From: Chlamydiota bacterium
GTDB lineage: Bacteria > Chlamydiota > Chlamydiia > Chlamydiales > Parachlamydiaceae
Length of the DNA stretch: 62,586 bases
Direction of reading: 5' to 3'
Assembly: GCA_013285965.1 (NCBI GenBank)
Contig: JABDGQ010000005.1
Span: 1 to 62,586, forward strand
The number at the start of each line of letters is the position of its first letter. Position 1 is the stretch's first letter. Of this stretch, positions 52,603-61,778 are shown piece by piece. A model generated the notes under the pieces. The model made no database searches, was not told the DNA's origin, and saw only the letters and a list, made by a program, of their open reading frames with translations. A program made the translations under genes and the position numbers.

Positions 52603-53187
52603 TTACACGCGCTGAATATAGGCGTTGGCTTCAGTATCCACTTTAATGATATCACCCATTCGAATAAATGGCGGTACCTCAATGCGGGCGCCAGTTTCTA
52701 ACACAGCAAATTGAGTTTCACCCAAAGAAGTTTCATTGAGTGGCAAATGATGCCCTGTTAATGCTTCTTCATCAAACTGTGTTTTTACAACCATTAATTC
52801 TAAGAAATGTGGTAATTCTAAAGCAAAGACAATATCATCGTAAAAAAAAGCTTTAACCTCAGTCCCCTCTTTCAGATAGTGTACTTTGGCACCCACAACT
52901 TCGGCTGAAACAAGGACTTGATTCAGATTCACAATATCTAAAAATAAAAAATCAGCACCTTCTATGTAAAGGAACTCTAATTTACGCTCTAAAAGGGTTA
53001 CATCTTTAATAGGCTGATTGAGTTTAAAATCTTTTTCGATAATTTCATTAGAACGCATATCTTTTAAACGAGCTCTAATAACAGATGTCCCTTTAGGAAC
53101 AGAAACTTTGCTGCTTGATTCAACTTTATATAGTTGATTGTTTATCGAAAGTGTCATACCGGGCGTCAATTGATTACTAGTCGTCAT
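52603..53187 (-). CDS. efp: Translation elongation factor P
   Basis: EF-P rescues ribosomes stalled at polyproline. The 194-residue protein has the three-domain length and the C-terminal signature 'RIEVPPFIRMGDIIKVDTEA'. The tip loop of domain I reads VSVPKGTS instead of the usual KPGKG, so the modified-lysine position (before Gly) seems kept while the surroundings diverge. No lysyl-modification gene is nearby. Chlamydiae can carry two efp copies, and this may be the divergent one. It lies between rpe (18 bases upstream) and the DUF924 gene. Confidence 0.93.
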   Translation of the reverse strand: MTTSNQLTPGMTLSINNQLYKVESSSKVSVPKGTSVIRARLKDMRSNEIIEKDFKLNQPIKDVTLLERKLEFLYIEGADFLFLDIVNLNQVLVSAEVVGAKVHYLKEGTEVKAFFYDDIVFALELPHFLELMVVKTQFDEEALTGHHLPLNETSLGETQFAVLETGARIEVPPFIRMGDIIKVDTEANAYIQRV

Positions 53188-53205
53188 TCATACCTTCAAT
53201 TAATA

Positions 53206-53889
53206 TTAATTATGCGATATATGTGCCGCCTTACGCATTTGTTCAATCGCTAAGCGCAAATCGGCCTGATTGAAAAGACTAGTGCCGGCCACAATAATAT
53301 TCGCACCTGCCTTCACACAATCATTCACATTTTGATCATTTATGCCACCATCTACTTGAATATCGACTGGAAGGTCGATTTTATTGGCCATCTCACGCAC
53401 AAATTTTACTTTGTCTAACACTTTTCTTTCCATAGTCTGTCCACCAAAGCCTGGATGTACAGTCATTAAAAGAAGCATATCGCATAAATCTAAATATTTG
53501 ATTACCATGGAAGCTGAAGTTTCGGGATTAAAAGCCAAACCTGCTTTTATATTACATTTGCGTATATACTGAAGAGTTTCTTCAACGTTTTCAGTGGCTT
53601 CAAAATGAAATGTAATTTGATCTGCACCTGCTTCAACAAAGCGCTCAATATAATCAAACGGATTATAAATCATTAAATGGATATCTAAACGGAGGTTGGT
53701 GGCTCGATTAATCGCTGCCACAACGCGAGGACCAATCGTCAAATTTGGGACGAAATGGCCATCCATCACATCAAGATGTAGTCCATCAGCACCAGCTTGC
53801 TCTGCTCGTTTGGCCTCGTCAGCTAAACAACCAAAGTTTGCAGCTAATATAGAAGGATAAATTTTTATAGTATGTTTGTTAGTAGACAT
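53206..53889 (-). CDS. rpe: Ribulose-phosphate 3-epimerase
   Basis: Rpe interconverts ribulose 5-phosphate and xylulose 5-phosphate in the pentose phosphate pathway. The barrel protein has the signature 'IYPSILAANFGCLADEAKR', the metal-binding 'GLHLDVMDGHFVPNLTIGP', HLMI, 'MTVHPGFGGQTM' and 'VDGGIND'. The ATG at 53889 gives 227 residues; another in-frame ATG at 53898 adds three residues and is equally possible. It heads the rpe-efp-DUF924-accB-accC group on the minus strand, divergent from yidC. Confidence 0.95.
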   Translation of the reverse strand: MSTNKHTIKIYPSILAANFGCLADEAKRAEQAGADGLHLDVMDGHFVPNLTIGPRVVAAINRATNLRLDIHLMIYNPFDYIERFVEAGADQITFHFEATENVEETLQYIRKCNIKAGLAFNPETSASMVIKYLDLCDMLLLMTVHPGFGGQTMERKVLDKVKFVREMANKIDLPVDIQVDGGINDQNVNDCVKAGANIIVAGTSLFNQADLRLAIEQMRKAAHISHN

Positions 53890-53898
53890 GCCGCACAT

Positions 53899-54140
53899 TA
53901 AAGCTTAGCCGACATTGATAGTCAAGTCAAAAAACTCATTAACCTAGGCTTTAATTTGTACATTTAATAGCTAGTTTCATTAGATTTCTTGCCAAACTGC
54001 ACCCGGGCTCATTAAAAGTTTTTTGTGATTAACTTTTATTCTGAGTTAAAGTTATCAGCAAGTTTTTCTCTTGTTACTTTCTTAGCGCTGTGTTAACTTA
54101 TTGCTTTTAACGATTTTACTATGAAGGTAAACCTATCATT
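53899..54140. other. Divergent intergenic region rpe/yidC
   Basis: About 240 AT-rich bases that must contain the promoters of both rpe and yidC. I see no repeat copy, gene or strong promoter match. Confidence 0.4.
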
Positions 54141-56138
54141 ATGGATAAGAAAACAATTCTTTTTGTAGTAGCCCTTTCCATTACGTTATTTTTTGTTAAT
54201 ACCATATTCCAACAGCAAAATATAGAAAAAAAACAGAGCTGGCTTAAAGAACAGCAACAAAAAGAAAAACAACTAAAAGAGCAACAAAATACAAAGAGTC
54301 AAGTTAAAGAAAATTCTCAGGCTGATAAAAACATTTTAAACGAAAACTCACCCACTATCACTGCCACAGCGATTGAAAATAATAGCAATGCGGAACAGTT
54401 TTATGTCCTTGAAAATAATTATCAACAATTAGTTTTCTCTAATTACGGTGGGGCCATTGCTGAAATTAACCTACCATTTGCTTCTGAAGATAATAAAGTC
54501 AGCGTTGTACGCGAGATTGAGTTTGATCGATTAATGGTTAAACAACACCCCTATAATACTCATTTTCCTGCTAATCCCTACTACACTAATAACGATTCAG
54601 CAGGCATGGTATTGCATGAAGAAGGCAAATTGGGTGGATACTATCCTTTATTGCGTCGCTCATTAATTGAAAAAGCGCCTCGTCGCAACATCTTGATTCC
54701 TCCCCGTTATTACGCGCTTAACATTGTTTCTGAATATCCTGAACAAGCTGAGCTTGTTTATAAAGTCACACATTTTGACAAACACTCCATTACTTTTGAA
54801 GGTCAACAAAATCAGCGTAAGATTAGTAAGACCTATTCGCTAGGGTCAGAAGATAAACCGCAAGCCCCCTATTGTTTAACTTTAGAGCTAACTATCGATG
54901 GCGATTCACGTGGATTATGGCTAACCTCTGGGATTCCTGAAGTAGAATGGATCTCAGGCGCACCTGCTCCCGTATTAAAGTATCGCTTAACTAGGCATCA
55001 GCAGTCGGAAGTTGAAAAAATTGATCTTCCGCAAGAAGCTGTCACAGTCACCTCAGCAAATATTGATTGGATTTGCAACTCCAATGGCTTCTTAGGGATG
55101 ATTTTAGATTCACTCAATGTCACCGATCCAGGTTATCGCGTACAATATATTCCTGGTACTGCAGCACCATCGCGGCTCTTGGAAATCGATCAAAATTATA
55201 ATAGATTTAAAGCAGCTGATTTACCTGGCTACATGGCATTAATTCCTATACACACTAATGCGCATATGCCTATCCAATTTCGCTTTTTTAGCGGACCCTT
55301 TGACTCCAATATCCTCAAAACAGTCGATGCTCAATATGCAGATCCGGCCACTGATTATAATCCAGATTACATTGCTTGCCAAACTATGCATGGCTGGTTT
55401 ACTTTCATTTCAGAACCATTTGCTAAATTCCTATTTATCTTGATGAATATTTTTCACCAATTTACCGGTTCATGGGCCTTATCTATTTTCTTACTGACAG
55501 TTAGCTTACGCATTATGCTTTATCCGTTAAACGCTTGGTCGAGCAAATCAATGGCCCGTATGCAACAAATTGCACCTGAAGTAACCGCTATTCAGGCGCG
55601 CCATAAAAAAGATCCACGTAAAGCACAATTGGAAATAATGAATTTATATCGTGAACGGAAGATTAATCCCGTTTCCGGCTGCCTCCCCTTATTAATACAA
55701 ATGCCTTTTTTAATTGGGATGTTTGATCTTTTAAAATCAAGCTTTGCTTTGCGTGGCGCCTCATTTATCCCAGGTTGGATTGATGATTTGACAGCTCCTG
55801 ATGTATTGTTTAGCTGGTCAAAACCTATTTTCTTTATCGGTACTGAATTTCATTTGCTTCCAATTTTATTAGGTGTTGTTATGTTTTTACAACAACGCTT
55901 AACTGCCAATATACCAAAAGATCCAGCCTTGCTTACCGAACAACAGCGGCAACAAAAAGCAATGGGTAGCATCATGTCTGTTGTTTTTACAGTGATGTTT
56001 TATAATTTCCCTTCCGGATTAAATATTTATTGGTTGTCTTCAATGCTTTTAGGTATGCTGCAACAATGGTATACCAACAAGAGTTTAAAACCATTCACGC
56101 CAGTAGTGGTAAGCAAGAGTGCACAGGCCCGTCAGTGA
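54141..56138 (+). CDS. yidC: Membrane protein insertase YidC
   Basis: YidC inserts and folds inner-membrane proteins alone or with SecYEG. The 665-residue protein has one N-terminal helix (about 5-23), a charged Gln/Lys linker, a large periplasmic beta domain ('QLVFSNYGGAIAEINLPF' at its start) and a C-terminal five-helix core starting near 425 with 'GSWALSIFLLTVSLRIMLYPL'. 'INPVSGCLPLLIQMPFLIGMF' and 'LPSGLNIYWLSSMLLG'-type text (FPSGLNIYWLSS) are conserved. The periplasmic domain is larger than in E. coli, as in other chlamydiae. dnaA follows 21 bases downstream. Confidence 0.96.
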   Translation: MDKKTILFVVALSITLFFVNTIFQQQNIEKKQSWLKEQQQKEKQLKEQQNTKSQVKENSQADKNILNENSPTITATAIENNSNAEQFYVLENNYQQLVFSNYGGAIAEINLPFASEDNKVSVVREIEFDRLMVKQHPYNTHFPANPYYTNNDSAGMVLHEEGKLGGYYPLLRRSLIEKAPRRNILIPPRYYALNIVSEYPEQAELVYKVTHFDKHSITFEGQQNQRKISKTYSLGSEDKPQAPYCLTLELTIDGDSRGLWLTSGIPEVEWISGAPAPVLKYRLTRHQQSEVEKIDLPQEAVTVTSANIDWICNSNGFLGMILDSLNVTDPGYRVQYIPGTAAPSRLLEIDQNYNRFKAADLPGYMALIPIHTNAHMPIQFRFFSGPFDSNILKTVDAQYADPATDYNPDYIACQTMHGWFTFISEPFAKFLFILMNIFHQFTGSWALSIFLLTVSLRIMLYPLNAWSSKSMARMQQIAPEVTAIQARHKKDPRKAQLEIMNLYRERKINPVSGCLPLLIQMPFLIGMFDLLKSSFALRGASFIPGWIDDLTAPDVLFSWSKPIFFIGTEFHLLPILLGVVMFLQQRLTANIPKDPALLTEQQRQQKAMGSIMSVVFTVMFYNFPSGLNIYWLSSMLLGMLQQWYTNKSLKPFTPVVVSKSAQARQ

Positions 56139-56159
56139 AATTATGCAAGAGAGATACAC

Positions 56160-57503
56160 ATGCAGGCATGGGAACAATTTATTTTGGAACAAGAAGCGGA
56201 ATTAGGCTCTCAAACCGTGCAAAAATGGTTAAGATGTCTACAAATAAGGCGCTTTGATGCAAGCAATTTATATTTAGAAGCACAAGATTCATTTCAGGTA
56301 CTTTGGTTTGAGGAGCATATGCGAACCAAAGTACAAAAGAGATTAATCAACGATCAGCACAAAAAAATTAAAGTACACCTAAAGTTGTGCAAGCCCGAGC
56401 GCGCGACAAAAAAAAGTCAGCCACGCAATACCAAAACATTTAAAAATTCTAACCAGCCCACTTTTGAAATTGCCTTTGACTCACTTAATCCGCTATATCA
56501 GAGCACTAACTTTATATTTCACGCTAATAATCAATTAGTGGCTAAATTTATTGCAGAAATTGGAAACTGCTCTCCTGATATAGCAACTTGCAATCCAATT
56601 TACTTCCATGGAGCTGTGGGATCAGGCAAAACACATCTCTTAATGGCTTTAGCACATGCTTTTCAAAAACGGGGTTTAAAAACGATTTATGTGCGCTGCG
56701 AAACATTTGCCGAACATGTAATTAGTGCTATTAGAGCCGATGCCATGAGTGATTTTCGCCTGGCTTATCGCGATGCAGATGTGTTAATTATTGATGATGT
56801 ACATATATTAGCGCGCAAATGGGCAACGCAAGAAGAATTTTTCCACATTTTTAATACTTTACATTTAGCCAATAAACAGATTGTATTAGCAGCAGATAGT
56901 GCACCACAAGAACTACAGTTTATTGAACCGCGCTTAATCAGCCGTTTTGAATGGGGCATTGTTTTGCCATTATATATTCTGCAAGTGAATGAAAGACAAA
57001 CATTGCTAGCTAACAAAGCGCAAGCACTTAATTGTCAATTACCTAGCGATGTGGCCGAATTTTTAATCGAAACATTTAACAGCAGCCCAAAAGCATTAGT
57101 TAAGGCATTAGAGGCTATGACCCTACGTTTATATTCACAAAAACAAGCAGCCTCTTTAAGTATACCTTTCACAAAGGCCTTATTAACTGATCTGTTGCAC
57201 GATGAACAGAAAATGACTCTAACGCCAAACAAGATTGTTCAATTAGTAGCTTATCATTTTGGTATCATCGAGGAAAATATTTTAGGGCGCATGCAGACCA
57301 AAGAATATGCTTTAGCCCGCAAATTGGCTATGTATTTATGCCGACAAGAATTAAAAATGCCCTTTATGCAAATTGGCAAGTTTTTTGCACGCGATCACTC
57401 TACTGTTATTACAAGTGTCAAACAAGTTCAAGATGAACTTGACAAAGATAACCATCACCTTATAGCCGATTTTAACATCATTTTGCAAAAACTACATCGC
57501 TGA
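56160..57503 (+). CDS. dnaA: Chromosomal replication initiator protein DnaA
   Basis: DnaA opens the replication origin. The 447-residue protein has an N-terminal helical domain ('MQAWEQFILEQEAELGSQTV'), a short basic linker, the AAA+ core with Walker A 'GAVGSGKTHLLMAL' and Walker B 'VLIIDDVHILA', and the C-terminal DnaA-box-binding domain with the signature 'ARDHSTVITSVKQV'. Chlamydiae often have two dnaA paralogues; this one is linked to yidC. I see no cluster of TTATCCACA boxes nearby, so there is no evidence for an origin in the window. Confidence 0.96.
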   Translation: MQAWEQFILEQEAELGSQTVQKWLRCLQIRRFDASNLYLEAQDSFQVLWFEEHMRTKVQKRLINDQHKKIKVHLKLCKPERATKKSQPRNTKTFKNSNQPTFEIAFDSLNPLYQSTNFIFHANNQLVAKFIAEIGNCSPDIATCNPIYFHGAVGSGKTHLLMALAHAFQKRGLKTIYVRCETFAEHVISAIRADAMSDFRLAYRDADVLIIDDVHILARKWATQEEFFHIFNTLHLANKQIVLAADSAPQELQFIEPRLISRFEWGIVLPLYILQVNERQTLLANKAQALNCQLPSDVAEFLIETFNSSPKALVKALEAMTLRLYSQKQAASLSIPFTKALLTDLLHDEQKMTLTPNKIVQLVAYHFGIIEENILGRMQTKEYALARKLAMYLCRQELKMPFMQIGKFFARDHSTVITSVKQVQDELDKDNHHLIADFNIILQKLHR

Positions 57504-57513
57504 TTTAAAATCC

Positions 57514-57543
57514 TTTACAACAAATTTCAGCGCAATCTACAAT
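57514..57543 (+). promoter_or_regulatory. Putative sigma-66 promoter of fabI
   Basis: -35 TTTACA (57514-57519), 18-bp spacer, -10 TACAAT (57538-57543), 36 bases before the fabI ATG. AGAGGAG at 57563-57569 is the ribosome site. Good match for an AT-rich genome. Confidence 0.5.
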
Positions 57544-57578
57544 GTCTATTTACATGTTGCGCAGAGGAGCAGATTTTT

Positions 57579-58487
57579 ATGTTACAATTAGATTTAAAGG
57601 GAAAAATTGCCTTTATTGCCGGCGTAGGCGACGATCAAGGTTTTGGATGGGCAATTGCTAAGATGTTAGCAGAGGCCGGAGCTACTATTCTTGTTGGAAC
57701 TTGGGCTCCGGTGCTCAAAATTTTCACCATGAGTTTTAACGGAGGAAAATTTGATGAATCACGTCGTTTATCAGATGGCTCACTTTTAGAAATTGCCAAA
57801 ATTTACCCACTAGATGCCGCTTTTGACCAAAAAGATGATGTACCCTTTGATGTTTCTGAAAATAAGCGCTATAAAGATTTGACTCAATACACTATTGCAG
57901 AAGTTGCTGAGGCCATACATCGTGATTTTGGCAAAATTGATATATTTATCCATTCTTTAGCTAATGCTCCCGAAATACAAAGTGATTTGCTCAATACGTC
58001 ACGCAAAGGTTATTTAGCCGCTTTAAGTGCATCAAGCTATTCATATATTAGCCTTTTGGCACATCTTGGACCATATATGAATGCTGGTGGTTCAGCTTTA
58101 TCATTGACTTTTGTGGCCTCTCAGCAAGTAATACCAGGTTACGGTGGAGGGATGAGCTCTGCCAAAGCTGCCTTAGAGAGCGATACACGTACATTGGCAT
58201 GGGAAGCGGGCCGTAAGTGGGGTATTCGAGTTAACACCATTTCCGCTGGACCTTTAGGCAGTCGCGCGGCACGTGCTATTGGCTTTATTGAGCAGATGAT
58301 AGATTATTCGATCGCTAATGCACCTTTAAGCAGACCTTTGTTAGCTAACGAAGTGGGAGCTGCTGCTGCATTTCTATGCTCACCATTAGCGGTAGCAATA
58401 ACTGGGACTATTTTGTATGTCGATAATGGCTTACATGCCATGGGGGTAGCCGTTAATAGTCCATCATTAGCACAAAATAAAAGCTAA
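57579..58487 (+). CDS. fabI: Enoyl-[acyl-carrier-protein] reductase (NADH), FabI type
   Basis: FabI performs the last reduction of each fatty-acid elongation round. The 302-residue protein fits chlamydial and plant enoyl reductases, which are longer than E. coli FabI. It shows the NAD motif '[20 protein letters not shown]', '[13 protein letters not shown]' and the catalytic tyrosine region '[15 protein letters not shown]'. '[20 protein letters not shown]' supplies the second Tyr and the Lys, and '[15 protein letters not shown]' completes the pattern. The insertion around residues 50-85 is typical of the plant/chlamydia branch. It has its own promoter candidate. Confidence 0.95.
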   Translation: MLQLDLKGKIAFIAGVGDDQGFGWAIAKMLAEAGATILVGTWAPVLKIFTMSFNGGKFDESRRLSDGSLLEIAKIYPLDAAFDQKDDVPFDVSENKRYKDLTQYTIAEVAEAIHRDFGKIDIFIHSLANAPEIQSDLLNTSRKGYLAALSASSYSYISLLAHLGPYMNAGGSALSLTFVASQQVIPGYGGGMSSAKAALESDTRTLAWEAGRKWGIRVNTISAGPLGSRAARAIGFIEQMIDYSIANAPLSRPLLANEVGAAAAFLCSPLAVAITGTILYVDNGLHAMGVAVNSPSLAQNKS

Positions 58488-58529
58488 TTAAATTCGATAT
58501 ACCTACATTATAAAGAGGTACGGTGGAGT

Positions 58530-58550
58530 CAGTTTCCAAAGAAATCTATT
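58530..58550. repeat. R2-type short motif
   Basis: 'GTTTCCAAAGAAATCTATTT', related to the AAAGAAGTCTATT motif at 19830 and 23405. It lies between the convergent fabI and thiamine-pyrophosphokinase-like genes. Confidence 0.35.
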
Positions 58551-58555
58551 TTACT

Positions 58556-59317
58556 TTAGCGCTGTTCCACGATTTTAAATGTACAGGATTTTGGAAGGAT
58601 GACAAGAGCTTCTCCTTTAATGGAAATAGTAGCTTGTGACTCAGCTATTGTATTGCAAATACTCTCCTGAATGCCAAGTTGCAGTAAGTAATCTTTACCA
58701 TTATAGGCTAATCCAGATGTAGTCATTTGAGCTTGAGGATATCCCATTATAGCACAATAATCTCCAGCTCCTCCTTCAACAACTACATCGGCATTGCAAA
58801 CATAGAAGACTTGTTCTTTCTCTGTCACAAGAGTGAGATCGCGATCGGATCGGTGATATTTTTTTAATACCCCCAAATTTCCCAAGGTATGGTCCATCCT
58901 TCCTCCGATTGCTTGAACAATAAATATGGAAGTAGCCGTTGCCTTATCACAGTAAATAATTCCCTTCTCTAAATCGGTATAATTTTGATCCTTAGCCGGA
59001 ATAATCGTTATTCCAAAATTGCCCTTATAAGAGGGACTATATTCATTAATTTCAGAAAACACCCCTAAAACACCCCAATAGGTTGGGTCTTCTATCGAGT
59101 CGAAATCTCCTAAAATGCCATCTGGGTATATTTTCAAAGACTTAAACCGATTGACAGCTCCATCTAAAGCAAGTACTTTTCGATTCTTAAGGCTTTCTTT
59201 CAGCTCATCTACAGGAAAAGGTGATCCATTTGCAACGATCACCCAAGGATTTGACCACAAGGACCCAAACAAAAAACAGCTTATACCTAAAAACATTGCA
59301 ATGTTAACTATATTCAT
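58556..59317 (-). CDS. Thiamine pyrophosphokinase-like protein with N-terminal hydrophobic segment
   Basis: A 253-residue protein with the catalytic elements of thiamine pyrophosphokinase, which makes TPP from thiamine and ATP: 'ILGDFDSIEDP', 'DQNYTDLEKGI' (DxxxTDxxK) and 'AIGGRMDHTLGNLG' (GGRxDH). The C-terminal beta domain follows. Unusually, the first 23 residues (MNIVNIAMFLGISCFLFGSLW) look like a signal peptide or membrane anchor, whereas the enzyme should be cytoplasmic. A GTG at the codon before IVANGSPF would give a normal start, but it has no ribosome site. The start therefore needs care. It lies alone after convergent fabI. Confidence 0.78.
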   Translation of the reverse strand: MNIVNIAMFLGISCFLFGSLWSNPWVIVANGSPFPVDELKESLKNRKVLALDGAVNRFKSLKIYPDGILGDFDSIEDPTYWGVLGVFSEINEYSPSYKGNFGITIIPAKDQNYTDLEKGIIYCDKATATSIFIVQAIGGRMDHTLGNLGVLKKYHRSDRDLTLVTEKEQVFYVCNADVVVEGGAGDYCAIMGYPQAQMTTSGLAYNGKDYLLQLGIQESICNTIAESQATISIKGEALVILPKSCTFKIVEQR

Positions 59318-59338
59318 AATTCCAAAAAAATCTTAAAT

Positions 59339-60424
59339 TCAGGTTAATATGTCACCAATGATAATTTCGTTATTGTAAATTTTGGCATTCTCTTGCAAAC
59401 CACGCTTTTGCGCTTCTTGCAGTCTATTTTCTAAAATCATTTTCAAATCAGCCTTATCTTGTAATTCATCGGCACTCATATTAGAGTGAATAACAGATTC
59501 TGTTTCTTTTAAAATCTGCTGCAAACCACCCCGTTTTGCCATATTAAATTTTTCGTTAATTATTTTCTTATCATATTGTGGGTATTGGGAAGTTAAAACT
59601 TTTTTAAATAATTTTCCAATATCACTATCTAATTTTTCTTTGCGGGCAGGTATAGGAGTAGAGGACGCAGAGTGCAATTTTGAAACAATTAAATCTTTGA
59701 GATGCACTAACGATTCAATTAAATTATGAAAACTTTTCCAAAATGGTGGACAACCACTTTTTTCAGTTTTAAAAAATAAACTACCATCACTTTGTCTTGC
59801 AAACAATATAGTATGCTTACCTGCTGGTAGCCCCATATCGCGCAAATCAATACCATATTGGGTAATATTTTCCTTCTTTAACATTTCTAAGCGTTCAAGT
59901 TCCTCTATATTAGCTTTTCCATCATTTTTAGCTATTTCAATTTGTGCTATTTCAGCATCTCGCAAAGCCTTTCTCTTTACAAGGTCATGTTTTAAGTGCG
60001 TTGAAATGCGAGAATAAGATAAATCATTAGCTTTACCACATGCCAACAAAAACTCTTCAAAACGTGCACCATTTTGCAGGCTAATAGCGCCATTGGTGTA
60101 AATATCGCCATTTTCCGCAGCGCGTGCAAATAGCAACCATGCAAAATCAATAGCTGCTTCAGGATTAGCATTTTTAGTTATAAATTCTTGCCAAGCTTCT
60201 TCAGTATTAATTTTAGCAAAAGTTGCTATTTTGGCTTGCAATTTTTCTGCCCGTTCTAAATGTCCCTTCATTTTTTCCAAATCTAAACCTGGCGAATACT
60301 TCAGTAATTCTTCTAATTTTTGATCACGAAGTACTTTGCGACTATCAGTCTGATTAATGCTTGGCGACAGAGGAAGTTGCGTCTGCGAAGCATTAACAAA
60401 TAAAGCTTCGTTTAAAGAATTCAT
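59339..60424 (-). CDS. Hypothetical helical protein
   Basis: A 361-residue protein I do not recognise. It is mostly alpha-helical, rich in Glu, Lys and Leu, with probable coiled coils near 50-70, 150-190 and 310-350. There is no signal peptide or membrane segment. The N-terminal 30 residues are Ser/Thr/Asn-rich and uncharged, a composition sometimes seen in type III secretion signals. It starts after a long AT-rich gap. A chlamydia-specific effector or chaperone is possible, but nothing in the sequence proves it. Confidence 0.65.
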   Translation of the reverse strand: MNSLNEALFVNASQTQLPLSPSINQTDSRKVLRDQKLEELLKYSPGLDLEKMKGHLERAEKLQAKIATFAKINTEEAWQEFITKNANPEAAIDFAWLLFARAAENGDIYTNGAISLQNGARFEEFLLACGKANDLSYSRISTHLKHDLVKRKALRDAEIAQIEIAKNDGKANIEELERLEMLKKENITQYGIDLRDMGLPAGKHTILFARQSDGSLFFKTEKSGCPPFWKSFHNLIESLVHLKDLIVSKLHSASSTPIPARKEKLDSDIGKLFKKVLTSQYPQYDKKIINEKFNMAKRGGLQQILKETESVIHSNMSADELQDKADLKMILENRLQEAQKRGLQENAKIYNNEIIIGDILT

Positions 60425-60641
60425 AAAAACCTCTAAGTATAGATTCGTCTTTATTTTAATTATAAAATATTCAATTAATTAATTTCTATTAAATTATTAA
60501 TTTACTATTGCATAAAAAAATTATTACAAATAAAATTAAATCATAAAGATAGACGTATTAAAGAGATAAAGCACACAAAATCTATAAATCTCGTTTTTGT
60601 TAATTTAAACTAATAAGAGTGCAGTATTATTAGTTAGAACC

Positions 60642-61517
60642 ATGGTAATGGCCATGTTAAATATATTAATAGTTGGTGCAACCGGATTTATCGGAAAAAG
60701 ATTAGTCCACCATCTTTTCGAAAAAGGTCATCAAGTTTACATCTGTGGCCATTTAAATGCCAAAAAATTAGCACAGCAGCCACCCTTACTGATTTATATA
60801 GATTGCAATAACGCTCGAACATTGAAGAATTGTATGCAGCACATCGATGTGATTTATTTTATTGTGCACTCTCTATCTGAAAAAAATGCTACTTTAGATA
60901 TTGATGAGAAAATAATTTCATTATTCTTACAAAATACACAAGAAACATCAATTAAACAAATTATTTTCCTCGTCGATATGAACGATGCCTATTCTCACGC
61001 TGTGGATAAAACTTTGCAACAGCTTAAAATTCCCACCACAACCTTACGGGTTAGCATGATTATTGGATCGGAAAGCGCTTCCTTTGAAATCATGCAAAAA
61101 ATGTGTGATACAATGCCCATATTAATTACACCACGCTGGGTACATACTTTATTTCAACCGATCGCCATTGACGATTTACTATTTTATTTATCAGCCGTAC
61201 TTGTGAACAAAGCCTGTTATGATAATGAATTTGATTTGGGAGGACCGGAAATTATCACTTTTAAGCAACTGATGATTAGATATATGGAGTTTAAAAAATT
61301 AAAAAAAAGAGTGATAGACTTAAATTTCAATATCCCTTGGCTAAGCAAATGTATGTTAACCTGGTTTACCTCTACTCGTTTTTCTACTTGTGCTTATTTA
61401 ATAGATAGTATGACTAAAAGTGGCGCCATTAGGTTAAACAAAATTAATGAAATCATTCCCCATGAGTGTATGTCTTGCGATGCGGCTATTGCAGCCATTC
61501 AGCGTTTATCATTATAA
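60642..61517 (+). CDS. NAD(P)-binding YbjT-like protein, short form
   Basis: A 291-residue Rossmann protein of the extended SDR/NmrA group. It has 'ILIVGATGFIGKRLVHHLFE' (nucleotide-binding G-x-x-G-x-x-G), 'VIYFIVHSLSE' and 'EFDLGGPEIITFKQLM', typical of the YbjT/DUF2867 family. Full-length relatives continue with a C-terminal DUF2867 domain; here the protein ends after the SDR part. Starts at 60642, 60648 and 60654 are all in frame. Mobile-element debris begins three bases after the stop. It may be truncated by this debris or naturally short. Substrate unknown. Confidence 0.72.
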   Translation: MVMAMLNILIVGATGFIGKRLVHHLFEKGHQVYICGHLNAKKLAQQPPLLIYIDCNNARTLKNCMQHIDVIYFIVHSLSEKNATLDIDEKIISLFLQNTQETSIKQIIFLVDMNDAYSHAVDKTLQQLKIPTTTLRVSMIIGSESASFEIMQKMCDTMPILITPRWVHTLFQPIAIDDLLFYLSAVLVNKACYDNEFDLGGPEIITFKQLMIRYMEFKKLKKRVIDLNFNIPWLSKCMLTWFTSTRFSTCAYLIDSMTKSGAIRLNKINEIIPHECMSCDAAIAAIQRLSL

Positions 61518-61519
61518 AA

Positions 61520-61557
61520 TTGGTAGAAGGCATTCGTCGAATGAAGATATAACCCCC
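61520..61557. repeat. 38-bp direct repeat, copy 1
   Basis: It begins TTGGTAGAAGGCATTCGTCG and contains the palindrome CATTCG-T-CGAATG. It differs from copy 2 (62080-62117) at one base and ends at the CCCCC edge of an R4 element. Confidence 0.75.
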
Positions 61558-61736
61558 TCCGTGGGCTCTGTGGTGGTTTTTATTTTTGGGATTTATTTTT
61601 TTATACAAGAAGAATTTCAAGAGAGATGATACATCAAAAAGATTAAGAATAAAATGCAGCCTGTAGGGGTGCCATAGTCTTTGTGTTACACTTATTATGA
61701 AAAAATTATAAACTACCACAGAGCCCACAGAGGGGG
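61553..61736. repeat. R4 MITE-like element, copy 1
   Basis: A 184-bp element with imperfect 27-bp terminal inverted repeats: the left end starts CCCCCTCCGTGGGCTCTGTG, and the right end finishes CACAGAGCCCACAGAGGGGG. The interior is nearly identical to the copy at 62396-62586. It has a minus-strand short frame only, which I regard as non-coding. Confidence 0.8.
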
Positions 61737-61778
61737 TATAAATTATTCAGCCAATCTTAAATGTATCAGAAGAGATAG

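Noticed and set aside
56160-57503. Replication origin near dnaA
   Set aside because: I found no cluster of DnaA-box-like sequences or an AT-rich unwinding region beside the gene; chlamydial dnaA need not mark oriC.
61486-61728. 80-codon minus-strand frame, with a 68-codon twin at 62376-62582
   Set aside because: Both come from the R4 repeat itself; the start-like MGSVVVYNF arises from the inverted repeat end, and there is no family resemblance or ribosome site.
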